64,000 bases of DNA, taken from positions 1,488,629-1,552,628 of the forward strand of contig SSNU01000247.1 in the NCBI GenBank assembly GCA_012064415.1, read 5' to 3'. The first letter of the stretch is position 1. The number at the start of each line of letters is the position of its first letter. The notes beneath the pieces are model-generated. The model did not search any database, was not told the origin of the DNA, and saw only the letters and a list, made by a program, of their open reading frames with translations. A program made the translations under genes and the position numbers. This document shows, in pieces, positions 1 through 12,020 of the stretch. The stretch comes from Gyrodactylus bullatarudis. Lineage: Eukaryota > Platyhelminthes > Monogenea > Gyrodactylidea > Gyrodactylidae.

Positions 1-1498
1 AAGAGAAAGCTCATATAGTTCTTTTGTACCATGTCTTAATTCAACAAACTTACTGCTATTCTTCATAATTTATTTATAACTCAAAGCTATGTGTTCTCAT
101 GAATAATCTCTATTTTAGCCGGGGAGTCAATTTTGAAAATGTGTCTGTCCTCTTGAAGGAACTCACTGAGACTATACGAGAGATGAAATACTGCTGGTGA
201 GTCATTTGTGTCTTGAAAATTTATAAATATCTTTTGAACGATATTTTGGGTGAATGTTGTGAATTTTAGTTCAAACTTTGATCTCAAAATTTCAAAGATC
301 CTTACTACCACGAAGTGTCAAACTAAATTTTACACCAAATAATTTTATTCATCTGTAAGCTTAAAAATATCGATTTTGAACTGAGCCCACGTAGTTTTAA
401 TGTTTTAAGAAAATAAGGAATGAGAACAAAATTGGAAGTGAATAGACCAATTACAGATTTATTTTGAAATCACAAATTATTAATTAGAGGACCAATGGAA
501 TTTAAAAAAAATAAATTACCCAAATTTTGTGCCTGGAAACAGGGATTGGCCAACCACTTTTGGAGGGTTGGGTACATGAGGCTTTCTCTTAAATGGATGT
601 TCTCCTATTGTTGAATCCCCCAAAATTGATTACAGTTTGGCTTAAGTCTGCTAAAAATATCGAAGCATATATAAAAGCATCGAAGATCTCTATGTAACCT
701 ACACAAGTTTCAGGATCAAAATTAATCAAGAAAGCTGAAAATCACTGCCAAATTTCCGACAGTTTCACCATTTTGAGGGATTTTAAATTATAATTCAAAA
801 TTTCATGTATTTTCAAGTAGTGAAAATTACCAAAAAAACGAAATTCAGCTCCCAAACGATGATGCGGTTATGCATTAGAACACATTTAGAAAAATCGATT
901 CTCTTGTTTAATTTTGATCCTGAAAAACTTCTTTTATTTTATTGTACAATAAATTAAAATACAATTATTCTCGAAGAACTTTGAGTTGATTTTCATGGTA
1001 GGACTTTTTTTTTAAAGGAATATTTTCAAAATACAATGGTAACCCTTATGTGAATTTAAGTGAAAAATTATGCTGGCTCTTATCCTGAATGGTTTCTCGT
1101 AAACACAATGTTTCCTTTAATGGTTAATTTAATCGATTAAAAAGATCTTTTCATACTGCTCTTATATCAGACATTTTAATTCTCTGATACTCCAAAATCC
1201 CATTTTCCCAGACATCTTCAACATATCCCAAATTAATCGGATATTTTTACTTGAACATACAGTGCTGATTAAAAATACCTTAGAAACCTATTTCTATTTG
1301 AAATTCCATTCGAACGGCTCAAATTTTAGATTTTCATTGAAAATAGTTGGCGTTAATTCAAAAATCGGCATTTTCAATTTCTATTTGGGGTATCTAAACA
1401 AAATCTAAAATACATGGTTTAATATGAACTTTTTTACGATGAAAAATTCTCTTTAAAATGAGCTCTGTTAAAAAATTTGCCTCTCTCTAGTTTGTGTA

Positions 1499-1880
1499 CT
1501 AGGCAAGGGTGAAATATTTTTTCCTCCGAACAACTCACGAGAGTTCTTACTTTTCTTATAGAATTTTGTACTCAGATCATTTTTTTAGTATTTTTAAAGC
1601 GTGAAAGTCATTCTCTATCATGTCATTGCCCATTTTCCCACAATATGGAGTTATACGGACGAAATCAACGAAATTAACCATGAAGCCCCTCCTGATGATA
1701 AGATTGCTATTTTTGAAGATAAAACTAGAGGGATTCATTTAATGGCCGAGATATTCTGAATTATTAGTGATTGCGTAGTAAAAATTCAAAAGCGACAAAA
1801 AATTTTCGACACATGCTTCAATACATAATAATGCTTAGAACTGATAGTTCTATCAGAAAAGTCGCTACAATTATGGGGAC
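1499..1880. mobile_element. Diverged copy of the hAT-like MITE
   Basis: Starts TAGGCAAGGGTGAAAT and shares long stretches with 28248-28659 (AAAGCGTGAAAGTCATTCTC, GATAGTTCTATCAGAAAAGT). The right end has decayed, so no target duplication can be read. Confidence 0.75.
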
Positions 1881-2085
1881 ACTACAACCGTGAATAATGC
1901 TAGAGTATGTCGATAGGAAGAAGCCCACATATTAGCCAACCATCAGCCTTATCTAGAACTGTCGAGGGAATGCTAGTCTCTAATGAGACTTCTGCTCATA
2001 TTTATCTTATAGTAGCTCTGGTTGCACCTCAAATGACTTACTCAATGAAACTTACAATGAATTTAACACATCCAAAGGCCAAGCG

Positions 2086-2135
2086 AGAACTTTTACTATA
2101 GTTTCACCCTCATTAGGGATCGTCAGTAAGTCTCA
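2086..2135 (-). ncRNA. Hammerhead-like motif with palindromic stem III ACTATAGT
   Basis: On the - strand: CTGACGA (2126-2120), stem II CCC/GGG, GAAAC (2105-2101), with ACTATAGT in the place held by ACGCGCGT elsewhere, GUA at the cleavage site and a partly pairing stem I with a mismatch next to the site. A tRNA-like segment follows upstream on the same strand (about 2131-2180). Confidence 0.55.
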
Positions 2136-2180
2136 GTTCTTATGCTCGCTGGGCAAGCACTCAACCATTTAGTCCGACCC
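2131..2180 (-). repeat. Decayed tRNA-like head of hammerhead SINE
   Basis: A-box-like ATGGTTGAGTGCTTG on the - strand just 5' of the hammerhead-like motif, in the same relative position as in the 7.8 kb copy. The B box is not clear. Confidence 0.45.
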
Positions 2181-3199
2181 ACGTTGTCTTTGTTTGTGTG
2201 AGATTTATTTATCCTAGCTGCTTACACTAAGCTTATTTATTCAACATCGAGCTATGCTAGATTCTGATGAGTCCTCTGCTTGTTTTCCATCATCATACAA
2301 TTCTGAATAATATGAATAATTCTGTATTTATTCTCAATTTAATTTTTTGCAATATTTATTTCGTTCAATCTTGATTATGATTTTGACTTGGTTATTCAAA
2401 CATATCTAAATATACGTAAATACAAACTTGAAATATATTATCAATATCTTTCAATTTTATCGAAAAGTAATTGCCTTCAGAGTAGCAATACACTTGGGGA
2501 ATATCTAAAAAATATCCTAGGGCTGCCTAAAAATTATATTTGTTACCGTTAATATATCTTGATAGTCTTAAGAGTACATACGGCGTACCATTATAATAAT
2601 TAGGAAGTTGTCAACAAGATCTCACGATCACCAACATGAAATTAATCCTCTTCAGAGGTAGCGAATAGAACCTAGATTCGCGTAAGCTTTTTCATCAAAG
2701 CTTCTATATAAGGAGAAAGTTCACTTTCAATCTTTAAAAAGAAGTTTAACCGTTCAAAGAATGTATCTGACAATAAATCTGGTAGAGAGGGGAATTTGAA
2801 ATAAGAATAATTGATTTGAGAAAGCGTTGAAGTTTTCATTTGGTGTAATTTTTTGGGATATTTTGGAAAATATTTCCTTCGGGGTGGTTCTTGGAGTTAA
2901 CCCTTATCTAATAAATTATAAGACATCTTTCTAAAAAGAATTCAGTTTTTTTTAAACATGGGGCTTAATCAATGTATTCATTGGTGTCTCCTTGCGTAGG
3001 TTCATCTCCTACCCAATGTCACCATGATTTTAAGACTAAGAGTACACGTTAATATGAGGATTCAAACAGAGGTTTATTGCCCTATTTTTATTCTATTGAC
3101 ACGTTGTATTAATTTGTATGGGAAATCTCGCCCCGAGATACTAAGAAACTAATGTACCAAGAAACATTTTTCTCATTTAATTTTCTATATACTTCGAAT

Positions 3200-3410
3200 T
3201 AAAAATACACAGAGAGAGAGAGAGCGAGAAATAGATCTAAAAACATATAAAAGGAAAAGTAAAAAAACAGAGTGTATAAATAAAGAGATCAAACAAGTCC
3301 CCCGTTCCTTTTTGAATCTTTGTGTGTCTGTGTCTGTGTGTGAGGTAATATTCATTCCTCTAATAAAATCTCACTATATTAGACTCCCATTCTGTGTGTG
3401 TGTGTCTCTC
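3200..3410. repeat. Simple GA and TG repeats
   Basis: (AG)n at about 3210-3226, (TG)n at 3321-3346 and 3393-3407. Other microsatellites: AAT at 15297-15317, TATG at 48757-48784, TA at 62855-62868. Confidence 0.9.
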
Positions 3411-3514
3411 TTCAATGGGACAAATTTAAAAAGAGAACAACTACCAGTATTCTCACACCTTCCTTTTGGATTTTAATCTTTTTTTGAACTCATTTGATTA
3501 GAACGAGAGTAATC

Positions 3515-4110
3515 CCCTATGAAGATTGGGATTTATGGGTTTTACAAAATTCTCAATTTTTTTATCAAAAAATCGAATTTGATCAAGGTTTTTTTAGATC
3601 ACGAGGCCCTCATTCACCATATAGTGAAGAGAAATATTTGAATGAAATTTATGACATTTTTTGAATTTAGAGCTAGTGCCTTTTTTCGAAGACTGAGTTG
3701 AAAAATTTTGCTTATTTAAAAGTGAGAGAGTACCGAAAAGTTGATTTTTAGGATCACGAATCGTGATTCACAATCAGACTAAGAAATCAATTATGCTGAA
3801 CCAGATTTTGAGAGTCACTTCGTTATCGTGTGAAAATGGAATTTTGATTTTTAGATCATATTTACTGCTTGAAAATCAATAAAATTTTCATGATCCAAGA
3901 GCCGTTTGAAGTTTCAACAGTGATAAAAGGTTTTCTTTCTCATTGTGATCCTAAAGGTCAATTTTTGATAACTTTCTCACACTTTGAAGTCAACGAAAAT
4001 TTTTATTGATTTTTCGAAGCAATAAAATGCTGATATGTTTGGGATCAAAATTAGAATAAGAATTTGAATTCGCCTAAAGAAAATCAGGAAATTTTTGATC
4101 ACCCCGAAGG
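3515..4110. repeat. Diverged family A/B foldback sequence
   Basis: GAAGATTGGGATTTATGGGT, TCAAAAAATCGAATTTGATC and later AATTTGAATTCGCC segments match families A and B, strongly decayed. Similar scraps lie at 715-935, 5190-5300, 7216-7620 and 27000-27330. Confidence 0.6.
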
Positions 4111-4127
4111 AAAATGATCCAGAACTC

Positions 4128-4405
4128 AGATGGAGATTGTCTTCTCACGTCTAGATGTTAGAAATTCGGATAAGCTTGTATCAATTCCAACCAAGAAAGT
4201 CTAATAATATTCAACTCATGGTGGCAGATGTAGACCACCTCATTAGGACTCGTCAGTACACCACAGCCAGAATTCGAACCCGGGTTTTCAACGTTGGGAG
4301 ACAGACGAAACAGGTCTATATCTGCCACCGTAAGTTGAACTAATTTCACTCTTTTATGGAATTGACAGTTGCTTATCCGAATTCCTAACATTTTGGTGTG
4401 AGAAG
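4128..4405. repeat. Foldback composite with head-to-head hammerhead SINE remnants
   Basis: Outer arms GAGATTGTCTTCTCAC.. and ..GTGAGAAGAAAATCTC flank GTTAGAAATTCGGATAAGC and its inverse GCTTATCCGAATTCCTAAC. Inside, the - strand holds a B box (GGGTTCGAATTC, about 4269-4280) and CTGACGAGTCCTAATGAGG (about 4252-4234) with the GAAA part lost. The + strand holds GACGAAACAGGTCTATATCTGCC-like sequence at about 4311-4333. Both halves of a hammerhead are present in opposite orientations. Confidence 0.7.
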
Positions 4406-6079
4406 AAAATCTCTATCAAGTTAGATTTCATATCGATATATTAATTACCAATGACCACACTCTGCTAGTAGGTTTCATGTCTAAAGACACTGTATTCACT
4501 AAATTTTTATCGATATCAGATAATTAAAGCAATTAAATGCTGACATGTTTGGGATCAAAATTTTAATGTCAAGTTTATCTTTACATTGAACTTTTTCTTC
4601 TCCCAGTCACCAACAAAGAATGTATGACAATTTACTCATTAGACCGTGTCAACTTTCAAGAATATATAAACATAAAACTTGTGTGTGACTAGACTCATTA
4701 GAGCTTTTACTAACATTAGAAAAGATTGTAATTTTCATGCTCCAAATGACTTCACACCAACACATTATCATCATCTTCCTTTTCGTGCTCAAAGAATTAA
4801 AGTACACTCTATCTCTGTTTCTCTTAATTTTTTTTTCAGAGTGTATTCCGTTTTAAGAGTTGTACAAGGTACATCCCAACAATCTTTTTTATCAGATGAA
4901 ATGTAATTAAAATTTTATATAATAACATAGCAATCAAGATAAGAGAGAAATATGTCAATTAGAATTTAATTTTTCTTTGTTTCTGGGTTTCAAAACAGAT
5001 GCATTATTCATGATTCTTCATATCTATCCAGGACTATTTTCCCGTAATGATGACGATGGAGAAACGAATTCTATTGGGAAAAAACCAAATTTGAATTGTC
5101 TAAAATAAGATCAAGTCCATCAAGTACGGGAGACTGATTCAAATTTGTTGATTTCCTATTTTCAGGATAAAAGAATTGGTTAAACTAATCGAGCTATTAC
5201 GTTGGGAATCTATGATTTTTACAAAAATCCCCATTCGAAAAGGATCAAAATTTCTGTGAATCAAGGTTATTATGCCTAGTTATACCATTTGAAGAAAAAA
5301 AGTTTATTTTTAATCCTCAAAGTCCCAGAGAATTTTTCTTCATTCATTCGATATTTTGTGTGTTCAATCAATGTTATGAAGTGGGTTTTCAAAAAAACGT
5401 TCTAAATGTCCACTAAACAAAAATTAATTCTTTGAATAATTATAGCCTATTCTAAGAGAATGATGAACTTCCTATCAGATGGATGGTAAACAAAGTTCTT
5501 TCCGAGCCTTGAATGAATGATAAATTTATAAAATAATATGTGATGGAAATAACTATAAAAGTTATTAAGAAAAATATGGTCGTCTTTCACATTTCGATTT
5601 GAAATTTCATTGATTTTCTTGTTTTTTTATCAAGCATTTTAATTTAATTTTTATTAAGGTTTTATTTCATTGATTTTCAAGTGTTGATTCTTCTTCTGGC
5701 GTGATATTTTCCAAGATGTATTCAAGATTTAATGACTTTTAAGAATATCTTCCAATCTAAATTACCACTCGAGAAAGTTTAGTTTTCAGTTTATATAACT
5801 TAGAGCTTAGTATATATATGAAGGGAATGATGAGCTAGTCCAAACTAATCTGATTTAAAAGCTCCCTAGTCACGTCTATATACAATGATGATTATTTTCT
5901 ATAAGAACCACTTTAAAAAATGAATGTAGATGCGTTCTTTGCAAGATACATTTCCTAGTCTCGAAGTTCCTGAGGATCTTTAATCAGAAGATGGAACTGA
6001 TTTCCAAAGCAGAGAGTATATGGACCCAATTTGAAATCATTCGAACTGAAGGATAGCTTAAAGTGCATTATTCTATTGG

Positions 6080-6230
6080 TTAACTAGAAATATTTTATAC
6101 TAAGTTCTTAGGTAATACATCCCATAAGTTCATCCTGTATTTGGTAATGGATTAGTCAATGTCGCTGAATGTTAGACCTTACTAATGGATCGCACTGTGA
6201 CTAGTACGAAAGAAACTCACAGAGTATTTT
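6080..6230. repeat. Foldback repeat, family X copy 3 (diverged half)
   Basis: TAACTAGAAATATTTTATAC, GGTAATGGATTAG and GTCGCTGAATGTTAGA match the arms of copies 1 and 2. The hammerhead part is absent. Another scrap, with CGTGACTAGCAAAAAAGAAA, is at 63770-63830. Confidence 0.65.
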
Positions 6231-6280
6231 ACTTAGCAATTATGGGTGCAATCATCAATCATTTCATAGATGTTATTAAA

Positions 6281-6722
6281 CCTAATTGACATGAAGACGA
6301 GAATTTACTATTTGTTACAAAAAACTCGATATTTTTCTCCTGATTCACTGAAAAAAACTAAATTTTGAATTCTAAAACGGAATGAGATGTGGATATTCGG
6401 AAAAATTCAATCTGACCAAAACTAGGCCGTTTTTCGAATTTCGAAAATTCAACAAATTTCCCCTTTTTCAACTTTTGAACCCAATATTTTTTATCGATTT
6501 CGATGATTCGATCCAGTTAAGTGTTGATATTTGGGATCAACATTGAACGAAGAATTAGAATTCATTAGAAGTTCACTGAAATTTGTCATTACTGTGGGAA
6601 ATAGAACCATCCTAAATCGGGAAGTTTAACTTTAAATATTATTATTAAATATTAATTATTATAACTTTAAATATTGAGTTTTTTGTAAAAATAGTAAATT
6701 CTCATCTTCATGTAAACTAGCT
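6281..6722. repeat. Foldback repeat, family B, diverged copy
   Basis: Ends CCTAATTGACATGAAGACGA and inverse ..CTCATCTTCATG match 57058-57788. Internally shortened. Confidence 0.8.
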
Positions 6723-7817
6723 TTAGATAGACCATTAAGAGATAATATTTAAATTCTCTTTTGTGTAACAGATCAAAAAAAGAACAGAGTCTAAAATTAT
6801 TGGATTTCTTTCAAATTAATTAATGATAATTATTATTGAAGCATTAGAATACAACTTTTGTTTGAATAATAAAATCTAAATTTCTCTATTGAATAACAAC
6901 GTGATCAGTATTTACATGCCCTCTAATTTACCTTGCAGTCCCGCCACCCTATTTCCTCTTCACTCGTTCATCCCACACTATGCCCAATATTCCATCTTGA
7001 AACCAACCAGTCATGTTTATAAATGTGAAGGGGGAAGTATGCTTCTGTTTTATTGCCAATGAAAAAGTTGATTTTATTTTTAAATTATGAAAATTTAAAT
7101 TAATTTCTCTTCCCAAGAAATTATGGTAACATTGGCATAATCAAGAGAATATCTATTTTTCTCCGAACAGCTCATGACAGCATCCATCATTGAACAACGA
7201 ATTCATTGGTGAAGCTGGTTAATATGAAGATTAGAATTTATGATTTTTACAAATTCTCAATTTTTTCATCAACACATCGAATTTGATCAAGAATTTTTGG
7301 AATCTAGATCATGAGGCCCACTTTGACGATATGAAGGAAAAAATTTGGGAAATCAATGTTTATAAAAATATTGAATATTTCAAATCTCCAGTTAGCCCAA
7401 AATTCCAATTTTTGTTGACTTCAAAGGGAGAGAGCGATCAAAAGTTGATTTTTAGGATCCCAATGAGATAAGGGATCCAGTGCTCTTGGATCATCGGAAA
7501 TTCAATTTTCACACGATTCTCAAAATCTGGTTCAGCATATTTGATTTCTTTGCCTTATCGTGAATTGCGATTCGTGATCATAAATATCAAATTTTTATGC
7601 TCCAAAATTGTGATTTCACTCAAGATGTATTTCAGTTTTACATTCATAGTTAGAAAGAACAGATATGAACTAGAATACATAGATTAATCCATCACTGATG
7701 CAATTATCAGTTTTTGGTGACGAGAGATAAGTGCTTAAGTCTTGTAGTATCTCTAATAAGAATCAGCTTGTATGTAATTTATAAGCTAGTAAAGCAACAT
7801 TCCAAACATGTATGGCA

Positions 7818-7860
7818 GGTATAGACGCGTTTCGTCCTTATTGAGACTCCTCAGTATACA
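7818..7860 (-). ncRNA. Hammerhead ribozyme, minimal type I, core intact
   Basis: Read on the - strand: GTATA (7859-7855), CTGAGGAG (7854-7847), stem II GTCT/GGAC, GAAAC (7833-7829), GCGT, cleavage after C 7824 (GUC), then TATAC pairing with GTATA. Position 7 is G, which the core tolerates. Stem III has only two possible pairs, so activity may need a dimer. A tRNA-like head lies directly 5' of it. Confidence 0.8.
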
Positions 7861-7931
7861 GAAGCCGAGGTCATCGAACCATGGTCATGGGCATTAAGAG
7901 TCCAACGCTTAGACCACTGGACCAACTCCCC
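7861..7931 (-). repeat. tRNA-like head of hammerhead SINE
   Basis: On the - strand, A-box-like TGGTCCAGTGGTC (7924-7912) and B box GGTTCGATGA (7880-7871) lie at tRNA spacing, with an anticodon-arm-like segment between them. It runs straight into the hammerhead at 7860. It is not a functional tRNA because the T arm and acceptor are imperfect. Together with 7818-7860 it forms a tRNA-derived SINE with a ribozyme body. Confidence 0.75.
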
Positions 7932-8480
7932 AAGTCTATCATAAAGAAATATAATTTAAAAAAATAAGAAATATAAAAAATAAATTAAGTACTTAAATAA
8001 AATACTCAAATAACTAAAACAAAAATATAGAATATTGAGTTTCCTAGCTCTATAGTAATTAGCATATCTCAATTAGATAAATTTTCTATTATAATTATCA
8101 ACTTTGATGTCTTCATGACAGTTTTCATTTAATTAAATAAATGTCAAATAGTTATTGGATAAGTCTACACATAGATTCCACATGTCAGACCAATCAAAGA
8201 TATTACCAAACTAAAAAGTCCTCCTTATTACTTTTCTAGTGTGTAGATATCATCAAGTTGATATACCATCTATTCATTTATTTTGTAGTGCCTTGGTTTA
8301 AAATAAATCCAAATATCAAATTTATCAGTGTTTAATTGATGATTCCTTAAAATGTTAATTGATTAGCAAAAGTTGGTTTAATCTGACTATGAACCGTCAT
8401 TATACCAAAGCTTCAGACCTTATGATACGTTTCAGATAATAATCTAATGAATGAGGCCATTATCTATGTCTCACGACGGG

Positions 8481-9105
8481 AGATATAAAGTTGGGAATCT
8501 ATGATTTTTACAGAAATCTCGATTTTTTAATCAAGAATTCGAATTTTTTTTGGTATTATGGTATTATTATTTTTTGGTATCCTCATGTTGCCCACCTTTG
8601 ACCATTTGAAGAAAAAAATTCTGAAAATTCCCATTTGGCCCCAAAATCCCATTTTTTCGAACTTTGAACTGAAATTTTTTTGTTGATTTGAAAGCGGGAG
8701 AGTGATCAAAAATTGATGATCAAGATCAAGATTAGATAAAAAAGCTGACTAGCACCGTCAAATTATCAACAGTTTCCCCATTTTCATGAGATTTAGAATT
8801 TTCATGTAATGAAAATGATCAAAAAATTGAAATCCGACTGCCAAACGATTATGATGTTATGCATTAGAACAGATTCAGCTGAATTGATTTGAATTGTGAT
8901 CCTGTAAAACCTCTTTCAAATCAATAAAAATTTTAAGCTCAAAATTCGAAAAATGTGATTTTGAAAAATGACCATAATTTTCATAAAAATAATTTTTTCC
9001 AGAATTCTTTTCTTCAAATGGTAAAAGTGGGCAGCATGAGTAGGATCCCAGAAAATCTTTAACAAATTTGAATTCTTGATGAAATTTTTCTTGTAAAATC
9101 AGTTT
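8481..9105. repeat. Foldback repeat, family A copy
   Basis: GTTGGGAATCTATGATTTTT.. to ..TTGAATTCTTGATGAAATTT, same arms and centre as 30671-31330. Confidence 0.85.
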
Positions 9106-9719
9106 TTGATAGCTGTTTGAGTTTTTCCATGTGCATTTTTTATTCAGGACTATCCTAAGTACTAATTTGTATTTCCTCGAATTTAAATCAGGTAAATTTT
9201 CTGAATCAGACGTACCTCATGTACGCAGATAAGCTTGCTCAATAAATTGGTCCCTAATCACTAGGGGTAGATTTTTCATTTTCTCTGAATGAAAATGTGG
9301 TTGAGAATAAATTTTTTATTCGAATAATATAAATTTTTTATCAAAAATTATTCTCTATTAAAGTGGCAGTGATAGTGTCAAAGTTCTATTTTTAGTAAAA
9401 AATTTCTCAAATTTGATCTTATTACTTTCTAGTATCCATCAAAGACTTATTTTATTTATACTAAATATTGAAAATGATTAAGAGAAAAATATTTTAGCTT
9501 TCATCTCGAGAAAAATGTCCTAAATCAAATTCAGCAGATTTTTCATCACTTAAATTTAATACAAAATCATTGTTTCTATTGCGACCAGTTCTTAAATAGA
9601 TTTCGGACCATATGTTTTGTACATCATTCGATTTCCCCTGAAGAGCCCATTTAGATTCTGATCCAGGCTAGAAATTTGCAAAATCTATTAATCACGAAAT
9701 ATTTCACACATGTCAAATT

Positions 9720-9890
9720 AACCCTATCGAGACGATAAGAAAACCAATCTAGAAAAAGACTCAAAATTGATATAGGACTCTAAATGAGATTCTTATGGAA
9801 ATTCTATTCAATAAGGATTCATATGACCCCATCTAAGAAAGTCGATTTTCTATTAAATTCCCCATCTACTAATAAGTAGATGAAAACCAA
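9720..9890 (+). repeat. Dispersed direct repeat, copy 1
   Basis: GACGATAAGAAAACCAATCT.. to CCCCATCTACTAATAAGTAG; same order and orientation as 11885-12020. Confidence 0.7.
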
Positions 9891-11884
9891 ATTTTACTAA
9901 TCTTAGTTATTTTATCCAAATTTAGATATCTCTTTGAGACTTTTTGGTATTTTTCGGATTTGTTTAGCGTGAATTATAGAATAGATTATGTGATATTGTT
10001 GAGACTTGCGTAATAACTGAGAATTTCCTACTTTAAATGATCGCCCTATATAGGGCGAACCTCACGATAGGGTTAATGAGGAATAAGCTTAATACAATTA
10101 TTATATTAAAACAGACAAAAGCTTTCTTATTCCTATTTAAACTTGTAATTATAGTTATCACTTTCTTTTCTCTGTTAGTTCCCATCTCCTTTGATAATAT
10201 AATATATCTTGTTTTAATTTCCAATGTAATTGGAGACGAATTTTGTTAATTTTTACCTCTCTTTTAATTTCTTGAGTATTTCTCAAACGTATTGGTTCTT
10301 TAGATTTCTTTTGAACTTTATTCTTATCTTGGTGTGTAGATACATAGACACAAGTTTCTTCTGAAACCTTAAAGATCATTTTCGATCTCTTGAATAAGTC
10401 ATCGTCAAATCAAAACAGAATTATGGTCTAACATAGTTACGTGTCAAATATATATGACTTACTGTGGGGTTTTAAAGCAATTCTGATTTGATTGCCTTGA
10501 ACCATTAGCGATGGCATAAAATCTAGATAAATGATAATGACTGTTCTTTTCAATTGTATTGGTATTGGAAATTAATAACACTCTCAAGAAAGGTATTCGA
10601 ACTGCTATTCTATCTGAGAAATACTCTCGTGTATTGTGTAATCAAATGTTGTGAATAAATGTTTAACTGACATGCATTTATATCTACTCAGATATATGTA
10701 CAAGAGGGGCAGAGTAAGAGAGTATGCTCTAATCAGTTGCCAGGATACTAACTATGTCATACGATTTTCTTGTGATCTCACTCTCAGATAAAATAAATCA
10801 TAATGTATTAGAAGAACATATTTCTATAGTTATCCTCACATGGGGACTGGACCAAGTGGAATAATTCGAACCCATTTTCTGATAAATTACAGGTGTGGGA
10901 CCCGTTTTCTTTCTCATTCTGCTTGGTTATATACCTAAATCAGCCTTATTTCGAACCAATGGGAGGGCGACAAACTGTCAACCAATAAAATCCAAGTACA
11001 TTAAATTTATGAATCTCGTGAATAACTACAATGACTAAGATAAAATCGATCTGAAGTGTATTAATTTTTAGGTATTAATCTTAATTATTTCTAGATTGAG
11101 ATGTTAAAAAAATGTGTACGTCACTTCTACGAGAAGTTTTTTTTTTAGTCATCTTAGGGTAATGATTTTAGTATCATTAGATAGAGCACGAAAAATAGCA
11201 TCAATATGCAAATTTTTATCATGATTGAATTTTTTATTATGAACTAATAACTATCTGTAATAATAAACTGGTAATTTTCTCAAGAACATTATAACGACAG
11301 ATGAAATATGAAAATTTTTCAAAGAAGGTTATGCTGACAGTTTTTTGGACGAGAAAAGGATCTAATAGATTATGTTAGACAGTTACTTTACGAAGATAAA
11401 TACAAGTTCATTGGCTTTAGACGCAAAGGTTTTGGGATGAAGTTATCTACCTAAGAGATCTTTTCTCGCCTAGACCACGTTACCCTGAGTTTATGTGCAA
11501 ATCATTCAAAAAATTCAACTGGGGTTATCTGGTTCAAACTCGTGCATTAGCGTCTAAATCTTATTTTACGATCAATCAGTCGGAGAAATAATACCATGTG
11601 ATAACGGCGATACATTAAATAATAATAATTATTATTATTCGTAATAAAAGAAATCATTAAGAATTTCTAATCTCATAAATTTCGTCTGATTTATCTCCCT
11701 TTTTGTTCATTGCTGGCTATCCCAGTGTTCTTCGCTTAGATTATTTTTGAAAACTCTATTTCTACAATCTCGGAAATTTAACTCCCAATTTCGTACAGAC
11801 ATTTCCATTCTAAGCAATATTTTTCCATCGTATCATTCAGCTTGTTAATCGTTATTTCCCAAAAATACTCGGACATGTATATCA

Positions 11885-12020
11885 ACCAGACGATAAGAAA
11901 ACCGATCGAGAAAAATACTCAAAATTATTCTAAATAAGATTCTATTCAATAAGAGTTCTTTTGATCATATCTAAGAAAGTCGATTTTCCAATGATTTCCC
12001 CATCTACTGATAAGTAGATT
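11885..12020 (+). repeat. Dispersed direct repeat, copy 2
   Basis: GACGATAAGAAAACCGATCG.. to CCCCATCTACTGATAAGTAG, about 80% like copy 1. Confidence 0.7.

Noticed and set aside
2264..2274. CTGATGAGTCC on the + strand, like a hammerhead core
   Set aside because: No GGAC-GAAA or pairing stems follow, so it is either a scrap or chance.
4155..4391. Overlapping open frames on both strands
   Set aside because: By-product of the foldback composite with hammerhead remnants.
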